A DNA stretch of 23,054 nucleotides from JAVJPJ01 sp040217295 (GTDB lineage: Bacteria; Pseudomonadota; Alphaproteobacteria; Rhodobacterales; Rhodobacteraceae): NCBI GenBank assembly GCA_964460185.1, contig CAYWTM010000044.1, forward strand, positions 1 through 23,054. The letters are read 5' to 3'. A model generated the notes under the pieces. The model saw only the letters and a list, made by a program, of their open reading frames with translations, was not told where the DNA came from and searched no databases. The translations under genes were made by a program, and so were the position numbers. Every line of letters starts with the position of its first letter. The stretch's first letter is position 1. Positions 14,709 through 21,774 of this stretch are shown here, in pieces.

Positions 14709-16256
14709 ATGAACCGCCTGCTTATAGCAACCGCGCTGTCGAGCGCCCTTGCCTTGCCTGCCATGGCCGAGACGTTTCGGTGGGCTTCGACCACCGATCC
14801 GCAGACCATGGACCCGCACGCCGTTTCATCGGCCCCGGTTCTCGGTTTCCTGAATAATGTCTACGAGGGGCTTGTCCGCCGTGGCCGCGACATGGCGATC
14901 GAGCCCTCGCTGGCGGTTTCGTGGGAACCCATCGGCGATGGCGCGGGCTGGCGTTTCAACCTGCGTGAAGGCGTCACCTTCCACGATGGATCCGCCTTTT
15001 CCGCCGAAGACGTGCTGTTTTCCTATGAGCGTGCCTCCTCCGAACAATCCGATGTCGCAAGCTGGTTCGCGCCCGTCTCCGACGTGGTGGTGGTCGATGA
15101 CTACACCGTCGACATCCTGACCACGACACCGCAGCCGATCTTTCCTGACAGCATCGCCAACTGGATGATGATGGACAGCGGATGGGCGGCCGCCAACGAC
15201 GCCCAGACCCCGGCACGCGACGCCGAGAACCACGCCACGCTGAACGTCAACGGCACCGGCGCCTTCATGCTGGAAAGCCGCCAGCCCGATCTGGAAACCG
15301 TGCTGGTGCCCTTTGACGGCTGGTGGGGCGAGGTCGAACACAACATCACCCGTGCCGTCTTTACGCCGGTCCAGAACTCCTCCACCGCGGTGGCGGCGCT
15401 GTTGGCAGGCGATATCGACATGATCGACCCGGTTCCGGTGCAAGATGCCGACCGTGTGGATGCCTCGGGGGATGCCATGGTCGTGCGCGGGATCGAAACC
15501 CGCGTCATCATGCTGGGGTTTGCCCATGATCACGACACGCTGCGCAACGGAGAGGCGAACCCCTTCGTGGACGTGCGCGTGCGCCAGGCCGTGGCCCATG
15601 CGGTCAACGTGCCCGCGATCTTGCAAACCATCATGCGCGGATCGGCCGAGCCCGCAAGCCAGCTGGTGCCACCGTCGGCGCGTGGATTTTCGACCATCCA
15701 CGACACTCGCCCCGAACTGGATCTCGACGCGGCCCGCGCGCTTCTGGCCGAAGCGGGCTACCCCGACGGGTTCGACTTCACCCTGTCTTGCACCAATGAT
15801 CGCTACCTGAACGACGAGGCGGTCTGCCAGGCCGTGGTCGCAATGCTGGCGCAGATCGGCCTGACCGTGACGCTGGATGCGATGCCGGTGTCCAACTACT
15901 GGCCCGAACTGCGCGCCGACAATTTCGACATGTACCTGCTGGGCTGGTCGCCGGGCACCTTTGATGCCGAGCACCCGCTGCGCTTCCTCGTGCATACCAG
16001 TGGCGAGCGTCTGGGCACCTGGAACTTCGGCGGCTATTCGAACCCGCGCATCGATGAGTTGCTGCCATTGATCCAGTCCGAGATCGACCCGGCCGCGCGC
16101 CAGGCGATGCTGGATGAGACGGCGGCCACGATCCAGGACGACATGGTATACGTGCCGATGTACGTCAATCCGCTGCTGTGGGGCATCCGCACCGGGGTCG
16201 AATTGACGCAACGCCCGGATAACTTCTTTATCCTGCGCTGGGTCAACATTCGCTGA
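14709..16256 (+). CDS. ABC transporter substrate-binding protein, family 5 (DppA/OppA-like)
   Basis: This 515-residue periplasmic protein starts with a 20-residue signal peptide (MNRLLIATALSSALALPAMA, cut before ETFRW). It carries the SBP_bac_5 pattern: QTMDPHA, NVYEGLVRRGRDMAIEPSLAVSWEP, WRFNLREGVTFHDGSAFSAEDVLFS, NGTGAFML, VDVRVRQAVAHAVN and GYPDGFDFTLSC. GAAAGGA lies six bases before the ATG. It is the first gene of a five-gene importer operon with a GST, two permeases and a double ATPase. It is a paralogue of the stand-alone protein at 5905. Both keep the unusual Cys pair around CxNDRYxNDEAxCQA, which could form a disulfide. Members bind peptides, opines, glutathione, nickel chelates or other solutes; this one's ligand is unknown. 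Confidence 0.94.
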   Translation: MNRLLIATALSSALALPAMAETFRWASTTDPQTMDPHAVSSAPVLGFLNNVYEGLVRRGRDMAIEPSLAVSWEPIGDGAGWRFNLREGVTFHDGSAFSAEDVLFSYERASSEQSDVASWFAPVSDVVVVDDYTVDILTTTPQPIFPDSIANWMMMDSGWAAANDAQTPARDAENHATLNVNGTGAFMLESRQPDLETVLVPFDGWWGEVEHNITRAVFTPVQNSSTAVAALLAGDIDMIDPVPVQDADRVDASGDAMVVRGIETRVIMLGFAHDHDTLRNGEANPFVDVRVRQAVAHAVNVPAILQTIMRGSAEPASQLVPPSARGFSTIHDTRPELDLDAARALLAEAGYPDGFDFTLSCTNDRYLNDEAVCQAVVAMLAQIGLTVTLDAMPVSNYWPELRADNFDMYLLGWSPGTFDAEHPLRFLVHTSGERLGTWNFGGYSNPRIDELLPLIQSEIDPAARQAMLDETAATIQDDMVYVPMYVNPLLWGIRTGVELTQRPDNFFILRWVNIR

Positions 16257-16264
16257 TCGATCAC

Positions 16265-16296
16265 GGACCGGCCGCCCTTGGGGATGCGGCCGGTCC
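16265..16296. other. Intercistronic stem-loop without T-run
   Basis: GGACCGGCCGC (16265-16275) pairs perfectly with GCGGCCGGTCC (16286-16296) around a 10-base loop. It begins nine bases after the binding-protein stop and ends about 29 bases before the GST start. No T-tract follows, so it is unlikely to be a full terminator. Such hairpins after a binding-protein gene often protect the upstream mRNA from 3' exonucleases, raising binding-protein levels over downstream subunits (inference). Confidence 0.7.
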
Positions 16297-16325
16297 GGTC
16301 CGATAGACCGACGGGGGCTGCGCGC

Positions 16326-17285
16326 ATGGGTCTGATGATCGAAGGGGTCTATCACGTCGATGATCCCGGACCTGACACCACCTTGAACGGTGTCTTTCAG
16401 CGCGCCAAATCCACGATCCGCAACCGGATCACCGCCGATGGCAGCACGCCTTTCGGGCCCGCAGCGGGGCGGTATCATCTTTACGCCGCATGGAATTGCC
16501 CCTGGGCGCACCGCGCGGCCCTTGTGCGGGTCATCAAGGGGCTGGAAGACACGATATCGGTGTCCTACGCCCGGCCACGGCGCACGAGGGAAGGATGGGT
16601 GTTCGACCCGCAGGGGCCGTTTTCCGATCCGTACCTGAATGTGACGGCGCTTCATCAGGTCTATGCGCGCATGCCCGCCCCCTATACCGGACGGATCACC
16701 GTGCCGCTGCTGTGGGACAAGGCCACCGACAGCGCAGTGTCCAACGAAAGCGCGGATATCGTGCGCATGCTCAACGATGCCTTTCCCGGCCCGGACCTGG
16801 CCCCGGCCGGCTTGCGCGATCGGATCGATAGCTGGAACGCGCGGATATATGCCGAGGTCAACAACGGCGTTTACCGTGCGGGGTTCGCGCGCGCCCAAGA
16901 CGCATACGATGACGCGGTCACGCAGCTTTTTGCCACGCTGGATGATATCGATGCACATCTGGCGACCCATCGCTACCTGTGCGGCGATACCTTCACCGAG
17001 GCCGATCTGCGCCTGTTTCCGACGCTGGCCCGCTTTGACGTGGCCTATCACTATGCCTTCAAGTGCAATATCCGCCGCCTGATGGATTACACCCATCTCT
17101 GGCCCTACGCGCGCGAGATCTACCAGATGCCCGGTGTTGCGGGCACGGTCGCGTTCGACATTTACAAAACGGGCTATTTTTCGCCATCCGAGCTGAGAAA
17201 TCCGCTTGGGATCGTACCCGCCGGTCCGATTGTCGACTGGGATACACCCCACGGACGGAATCCGGCAAAAGATACCCCGGGTTAG
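16326..17285 (+). CDS. Glutathione S-transferase, Xi class / glutathionyl-hydroquinone reductase-like (YqjG/ECM4 family)
   Basis: This 319-residue cytoplasmic enzyme shows the Xi-class signature: WNCPWAHRAALV with catalytic Cys58 in CPWAHR, then SNESADIVRMLNDAF for glutathione binding, and a helical C-terminal domain with GDTFTEADLRLFPTLARFD and the late LWPYAREIYQMPGV block. Xi-class enzymes reduce S-glutathionyl-hydroquinones using glutathione. Length fits the family (about 310-330). The ATG at 16326 is chosen because homology-like sequence starts there; GGGGGC is the only ribosome-like site, so translation may be modest. It lies inside a peptide-type ABC importer operon, between the binding protein and the first permease, which is an unusual position and suggests the reductase processes or is induced with the imported compound. 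Confidence 0.88.
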   Translation: MGLMIEGVYHVDDPGPDTTLNGVFQRAKSTIRNRITADGSTPFGPAAGRYHLYAAWNCPWAHRAALVRVIKGLEDTISVSYARPRRTREGWVFDPQGPFSDPYLNVTALHQVYARMPAPYTGRITVPLLWDKATDSAVSNESADIVRMLNDAFPGPDLAPAGLRDRIDSWNARIYAEVNNGVYRAGFARAQDAYDDAVTQLFATLDDIDAHLATHRYLCGDTFTEADLRLFPTLARFDVAYHYAFKCNIRRLMDYTHLWPYAREIYQMPGVAGTVAFDIYKTGYFSPSELRNPLGIVPAGPIVDWDTPHGRNPAKDTPG

Positions 17286-17344
17286 GCTTGACCTCGCCGT
17301 CTCTCCAGTCCAGCACCGTGTGACGCCAACAGGACGCCGTATCC

Positions 17345-18307
17345 ATGCTCAGCTACATTATCCGTCGTGTGTTGCAATCCGTTCTTGTCCTGCTCGTGGT
17401 GGGGCTGGTGGCCTTTGCCATGTTCCGGTTCGTGGGCGATCCGGTGGATACCATGCTGGGACAGGAACGCACGATCGAGGATATCGAACGATTGCGCGAC
17501 AACCTGGGCCTGAACGATCCGTTCTTCGTGCAATACTGGAATTTCCTGCAACGCGCCGTGCAGGGCGATTTCGGCATTTCCTATCGCCAGGGACGTCCGG
17601 TGGCCGAGATCATCGCCGAACGCCTGCCCGCAACGCTCGAACTGGCCATGGTATCGGGCATTTTCGCACTGGGTCTGGGCATTGTCCTGGGGGTCTTCAC
17701 GGCGATCCGTCGCGACGGATGGGCCGCCAACACGATCATGACGCTCAGCCTTTTGGGGGTGTCGTTGCCCACATTCCTGATCGGGATCTTGCTGATCTAC
17801 ATCTTTTCGGTGGAGTTCTCGCTTTTGCCCACCTTCGGACGTGGCGAGGTGACCCAGGTCGGGGGCTGGTCCACGGGGTTCCTGACCTCGTCGGGGCTGG
17901 TGGCGCTGATCTTGCCGTCGATCACCCTGGGTCTTTACCAGATGACGCTGATCATGCGTCTTGTGCGGTCCGAGATGCTGGAGGTGCTGCGGCAGGACTA
18001 CATCCGGTTCGCGCGCGCCCGCGGCCTGAAGGACAAGGCGATCAATTTCCGCCATGCGTTGAAGAACACGCTGGTCCCGGTCATCACGGTGACGGGTCTG
18101 CAACTGGGGTCGATCATCGCCTTCGCCATCATCACCGAAACCGTGTTCCAGTGGCCCGGTGTGGGCCTCTTGTTCATCAATGCCATCCAATTCGTCGATA
18201 TCCCGGTGATGGCGGCCTACCTGATGCTGATCTCGGTCATGTTCGTGGCGATCAATCTTGCGGTTGACCTGCTTTACGTGGCGATCGATCCGCGGCTCAG
18301 GGCGTGA
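17345..18307 (+). CDS. ABC transporter permease, DppB/OppB type
   Basis: This 320-residue inner-membrane protein is the first permease subunit of the peptide-type importer. The N-terminus MLSYIIRRVLQSVLVLLVVGLVAFAMFRFVGDP is the classic DppB start with its first membrane helix, followed by LRDNLGLNDPFFVQYWNFLQRAVQGDFGISY in the family's periplasmic domain. The coupling loop EVLRQDYIRFARARGLKDKAINFRHALKNTLVPVI and the C-terminal ETVFQWPGVGLLFINAI block are both typical. Five to six membrane segments are visible. It starts 59 bases after the GST stop; a TTGACC at 17288-17293 lacks a matching -10, so a separate promoter is not supported. The next permease begins 13 bases after this stop. Confidence 0.95.
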   Translation: MLSYIIRRVLQSVLVLLVVGLVAFAMFRFVGDPVDTMLGQERTIEDIERLRDNLGLNDPFFVQYWNFLQRAVQGDFGISYRQGRPVAEIIAERLPATLELAMVSGIFALGLGIVLGVFTAIRRDGWAANTIMTLSLLGVSLPTFLIGILLIYIFSVEFSLLPTFGRGEVTQVGGWSTGFLTSSGLVALILPSITLGLYQMTLIMRLVRSEMLEVLRQDYIRFARARGLKDKAINFRHALKNTLVPVITVTGLQLGSIIAFAIITETVFQWPGVGLLFINAIQFVDIPVMAAYLMLISVMFVAINLAVDLLYVAIDPRLRA

Positions 18308-18320
18308 AGGGAACCGACCT

Positions 18321-19277
18321 ATGACCGACACTCCGCTTGACCCCGTGCAAAAGCCGCGCGCCCGATCCCGCCTTGCCCTGGCATGGGACAGTGACGTGGG
18401 ATATTCATTCCGCCGCTCGCCGGTCGCCATCATTTCGACCGCCGTCACCTTGCTGTTGATCCTGTCGGCGGTTTTTGCGCCCCTGATCGCCCCGCATGAG
18501 CCGTTCAACCCCGCAACGCTGAACCTGATGAACGGCTTCACCCCCCCGGGTGAGCCCAACATGTTCACCGGTGACACCTTCGTTCTGGGCACGGATGATC
18601 AGGGACGGGACGTGTTTTCCACCATCCTTTACGGGCTGCGCATCTCGCTGTTCGTCGGCTTTGCCGCAGTGACCTTTGCGCTGGTCCTGGGCATCACCCT
18701 GGGCTTGCTGGCGGGCTATTTGGGCGGATGGACCGAAACGATCATCATGCGCGTGGCCGACGTGCAGCTGACGTTCCCGTCGATCCTCGTGGCGATGCTG
18801 ATCTTTGGCATCGCAAAGGGCATCACCCCCATCGAATACCGCGACCAGGTGGCGATCTGGGTGCTGATCCTGGCCATCGGGCTGTCGGACTGGGTGCAAT
18901 TCGCGCGCGTCGTGCGCGGGGCCACGCTGGTGGAAAAGAACAAGGAATACGTGCAGGCGGCGCGGCTGATCGGGCGTTCGGCGCCCGCGATCATGCTGCG
19001 ACACATCCTGCCCAACGTGATGTCCCCGGTTCTGGTCATCGCCACGATCAGCCTGGCGCTTGCGATCATCGCGGAGGCGACGCTGAGCTTTCTGGGCGTG
19101 GGCGCGCCGCCGACCGAGCCATCTCTGGGCACGCTGATCCGCATCGGGCAGGGTTTCTTGTTCTCTGGCGAGTGGTGGATCTTGTTCTTTCCGGCCTGCA
19201 CATTGCTGGTCCTGGCGCTGGCGGTGAACCTGCTGGGTGACTGGCTGCGCGATGCGCTGAACCCGAGGTTGCGCTGA
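18321..19277 (+). CDS. ABC transporter permease, DppC/OppC type
   Basis: This 318-residue protein is the second permease subunit and pairs with the DppB-type protein. It has the N-terminal cytoplasmic stretch, a first helix (VAIISTAVTLLLILSAVFAPLIAP), the FVLGTDDQGRDVFSTILYGLRISLFVGF motif that marks the DppC family, and the coupling loop VRGATLVEKNKEYVQAARLIGRSAPAIMLRHILPNVMSPVL. The end reads NLLGDWLRDALNPRLR, as usual for the family. The ATG at 18321 has GAAGGGA about eight bases upstream. Its stop overlaps the ATPase start (TGATG), a sign of tight coupling. Confidence 0.95.
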   Translation: MTDTPLDPVQKPRARSRLALAWDSDVGYSFRRSPVAIISTAVTLLLILSAVFAPLIAPHEPFNPATLNLMNGFTPPGEPNMFTGDTFVLGTDDQGRDVFSTILYGLRISLFVGFAAVTFALVLGITLGLLAGYLGGWTETIIMRVADVQLTFPSILVAMLIFGIAKGITPIEYRDQVAIWVLILAIGLSDWVQFARVVRGATLVEKNKEYVQAARLIGRSAPAIMLRHILPNVMSPVLVIATISLALAIIAEATLSFLGVGAPPTEPSLGTLIRIGQGFLFSGEWWILFFPACTLLVLALAVNLLGDWLRDALNPRLR

Positions 19278-20980
19278 TGGCCTTGCTCGAGATCGAAAAC
19301 CTGACGGTCGAGTTTCCGACCCGTCGCCAGACCTTTGTCGCGGTGAACAAGGCCAATCTGACGGTGGAACCCGGCCAGATCCACGGGCTGGTGGGGGAAT
19401 CGGGTGCGGGGAAATCCACCATCGGGGCCGCCGTGATGGGCCTGCTGGACCCGCCGGGGCATATCACCAACGGCGTCATCCGGTTCCGGGGAGAAGAGAT
19501 TTCGGGCCTCGACGCAGAGGCGATGCAATCCTTGCGCGGCAAGAAGATCTCGATGATCTTTCAAGATCCGCTGACCTCGCTCAACCCGCTGTTCACCGTC
19601 AAACAGCAGCTTGTGGAGACCATTCAGGCGCATCTGGACCTGTCGGATGCCGAGGCTGACACGCGCGCCATCGACCTGATCGACCGGGTGGGCATCCCCA
19701 ACGCGGCCGAGCGGGTCAACCAGTATCCCCACCAGTTTTCGGGCGGCATGCGACAACGCGTGGTGATCGCACTCGCGCTGTGTTCCGAACCCGATGTGAT
19801 CATCGCCGATGAACCGACCACGGCGCTGGATGTGTCGATCCAGGCGCAGATCCTCGACCTGATCAAGGCGCTGGCGCAAGAGCGGCAGGTCGGCGTGATC
19901 CTGATCACCCACGATATGGGCGTGATCGCGGATACCACCGACGTGGTAACGGTCATGTACCAGGGCGAAGTCGTCGAGACCGGCCCCACCGCGCGGGTCC
20001 TGGGCCAGCCCGAGCACCCCTATACCAAGTCCCTCATCGCCGCAGTGCCGCGCCCCACGATCAAGCTGCACCGGTTTCCGCTGATCGCCTTTGGCGGACG
20101 CGTCACCGAGTTCAAGATCGAGGATCTGGCCCGCAACTGGCCCGAGACCAAGGCCGAACGCGGCAAGGCGCTGATCGAGGCCGAGGGCATCACAAAACGC
20201 TTTGTCTCCAAGGGGGCGATCCTGCCGTCTCGGCGGCAGTATTTCACCGCCGTCGATCAGGCCCGGTTCGAGATCCGGCAGGGTGAGGTCTTTGGCCTGG
20301 TGGGCGAAAGCGGCTCGGGGAAATCCACCATCGCGCGCATGATTGCGGGGCTTTACCCGGTGGATGAAGGTCAGGTCCGTTTCGACGGCAAGGATGTGAC
20401 CGCCACGGCGCGCGGCGTTCCCGATTGGTACCGGCGCGAGATCCAGATGATTTTCCAAGATCCCTATTCCAGTCTGAACCCGCGCATGCGCGTGGATCAG
20501 ATCGTGGCGGAGCCGGCGCGCCACCACGGTCTCCTGGCCGGCCAGGCCCTGTACGACCGGGTGGCGGAACTGCTGGACCGGGTGGGTCTGGGGGCGGATG
20601 CCGGTGTGAAATACCCGCACGAGTTTTCAGGCGGGCAGCGGCAAAGGATATCGATTGCGCGCGCGCTGGCCACGCAGCCCCGGTTCTTGATCTGCGACGA
20701 GCCGACCTCGGCACTGGACGTGTCGATCCAGGCGCAGATCCTGAACATCCTGAAGGATCTGCAGGAGCATCTGAACCTGACGATGCTGTTCATTTCGCAT
20801 GATTTGCCGGTGGTGCGCCAGATGTGCGACCGGGTCGGCGTGATGAAGGACGGAGTCATGGTCGAAGTGGCCGACACCGAGACGTTGTTTGCCGATCCCC
20901 AGCATCCCTATACGCGCGATCTGCTGTCGCTGATGCCGCGTCTGGACGGATTGTCGGACGAAGGGCTGGCTGTCGCCTGA
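19277..20980 (+). CDS. ABC transporter ATP-binding protein with two fused ATPase domains (DppD-DppF fusion)
   Basis: This 567-residue cytoplasmic protein joins both ATPases of the importer in one chain. Domain 1 has Walker A GESGAGKST (40-48), QDPLTSLNP, signature FSGGMRQRV, Walker B VIIADEPTTALD and LITHDMG. After a linker containing the oligopeptide-type HPYTKSLIAAVP motif and about 60 further residues, domain 2 has Walker A GESGSGKST (about 342-350), QDPYSSLNPRMRV, FSGGQRQRI, LICDEPTSALD and FISHDLP, and a second HPYTRDLLSLMP. Both active sites look intact. The start overlaps the permease stop by one base. Fused forms are common in alphaproteobacterial peptide/opine-type importers, and the fusion itself does not point to a substrate. 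Confidence 0.95.
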   Translation: MALLEIENLTVEFPTRRQTFVAVNKANLTVEPGQIHGLVGESGAGKSTIGAAVMGLLDPPGHITNGVIRFRGEEISGLDAEAMQSLRGKKISMIFQDPLTSLNPLFTVKQQLVETIQAHLDLSDAEADTRAIDLIDRVGIPNAAERVNQYPHQFSGGMRQRVVIALALCSEPDVIIADEPTTALDVSIQAQILDLIKALAQERQVGVILITHDMGVIADTTDVVTVMYQGEVVETGPTARVLGQPEHPYTKSLIAAVPRPTIKLHRFPLIAFGGRVTEFKIEDLARNWPETKAERGKALIEAEGITKRFVSKGAILPSRRQYFTAVDQARFEIRQGEVFGLVGESGSGKSTIARMIAGLYPVDEGQVRFDGKDVTATARGVPDWYRREIQMIFQDPYSSLNPRMRVDQIVAEPARHHGLLAGQALYDRVAELLDRVGLGADAGVKYPHEFSGGQRQRISIARALATQPRFLICDEPTSALDVSIQAQILNILKDLQEHLNLTMLFISHDLPVVRQMCDRVGVMKDGVMVEVADTETLFADPQHPYTRDLLSLMPRLDGLSDEGLAVA

Positions 20981-21013
20981 GAGGGATCGCCGTGCCTTCG
21001 GCACGCCGACCCG

Positions 21014-21052
21014 CCGGGGGGCGCCGCCCCCCGGACCCCCCGCCATATTTCC
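21014..21052 (+). repeat. GC-rich hairpin of the Rhodobacteraceae intergenic type, probable terminator
   Basis: CCGGGGGGC (21014-21022) pairs with GCCCCCCGG (21026-21034) around GCC, followed by a C-run and CATATTTCC. A smaller perfect hairpin, CGTGCC-TTC-GGCACG (20991-21005), sits just before it. From memory, the combination of a CCCCGG hairpin, a CCCCC run and ATATTT recurs between genes in Rhodobacteraceae; I could not check copy number. It lies just after the ATPase stop and probably ends the importer transcript. Confidence 0.55.
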
Positions 21053-21174
21053 GGGATAAAGATGGGATAGGTAGCCGGGTCCTGGGTGTCATGAAGGACG
21101 ATCGACGCGCGAGTTAGCCCTTGCGTCCGCCGCTGACGCTGGCCACGCTGGCCGGCGGAAGAGGAGGACCCGTC

Positions 21175-21747
21175 ATGCCACAGCCCGATCACGTCGCGAT
21201 TTATGACCTGCCCGCGTTCGACGCGCTGGACGAGGACATGCAGCGCTATTTCGAGATCTGCCAGGAGAAACTGGGGATGGTTCCCAATGTCCTTCGCACC
21301 TTTTCGCTGAGGCAGGACAAGCTGCGCGCCTTTGCGCAATACTACAACACCTTGATGCTGGCGCCCTCGGGCCTGTCGAAGCTGGAGCGCGAGATGGTGG
21401 CGGTGGTCGTGTCATCGGCCAATCGATGTTTCTATTGCCTGGTGGCCCATGGGCAGGCCGTGCGGGCCTTGTCGGGGGATCCGCAACTGGGCGAGATGCT
21501 GGTGATGAATTACCGGGTGGCCCCGATGGAACCGCGACAACGGGCCATGCTGGATTTCGCCTGGAAGCTGACCACGACCCCCTGGGAGGTCGATGAGCCT
21601 GACCGCGCGGCGCTGCGCGAGGCCGGCTTGAGCCAGGAAGACATCTTTGACCTGGCGGATGTCATAGGGTTCTTCAACATGTCGAACCGGTTTGCGATCG
21701 CGTCCGACATGATGCCGAATGCCGAGTATCACGGGATGGATCGCTAG
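21175..21747 (+). CDS. Peroxidase-related protein, AhpD/carboxymuconolactone decarboxylase-like fold
   Basis: This 190-residue protein carries the redox motif Cys85-x-x-Cys88 with His92 in ANRCFYCLVAHG, the hallmark of AhpD-like alkylhydroperoxidase-related enzymes. It is flanked by LSKLEREMVAVVVSSA before and the long helical PMEPRQRAMLDFAWKLTTTPWEV after. The C-terminal DIFDLADVIGFFNMSNRFAIASDMMPNAEYHGM matches the subfamily annotated as 'uncharacterised peroxidase-related enzyme'. These proteins are all-helical oligomers thought to act as thiol-dependent peroxidase partners; the exact electron donor is unknown. The ATG at 21175 follows GAGGAGGA, so the longer frame from 21121 is not used. 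It sits downstream of the importer operon but behind the GC-rich hairpin, so independent expression is likely. Confidence 0.86.
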   Translation: MPQPDHVAIYDLPAFDALDEDMQRYFEICQEKLGMVPNVLRTFSLRQDKLRAFAQYYNTLMLAPSGLSKLEREMVAVVVSSANRCFYCLVAHGQAVRALSGDPQLGEMLVMNYRVAPMEPRQRAMLDFAWKLTTTPWEVDEPDRAALREAGLSQEDIFDLADVIGFFNMSNRFAIASDMMPNAEYHGMDR

Positions 21748-21774
21748 GCCGTGCTACCGTGGCAGATGCGCGCG

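Noticed and set aside
14826..17252. 808-codon open frame on the minus strand opposite the binding protein and GST genes
   Set aside because: It is the mirror of two well-supported genes in GC-rich DNA, runs across their junction, and its translation is His/Arg/Gly-rich with no recognisable domain.
17288..17316. TTGACC as a -35 element for a separate promoter before the first permease
   Set aside because: No acceptable -10 hexamer 16-18 bases downstream.
18716..20620. 634-codon minus-strand open frame opposite permease and ATPase genes
   Set aside because: Shadow of conserved transporter genes caused by G/C-biased codons; no domain or ribosome site.
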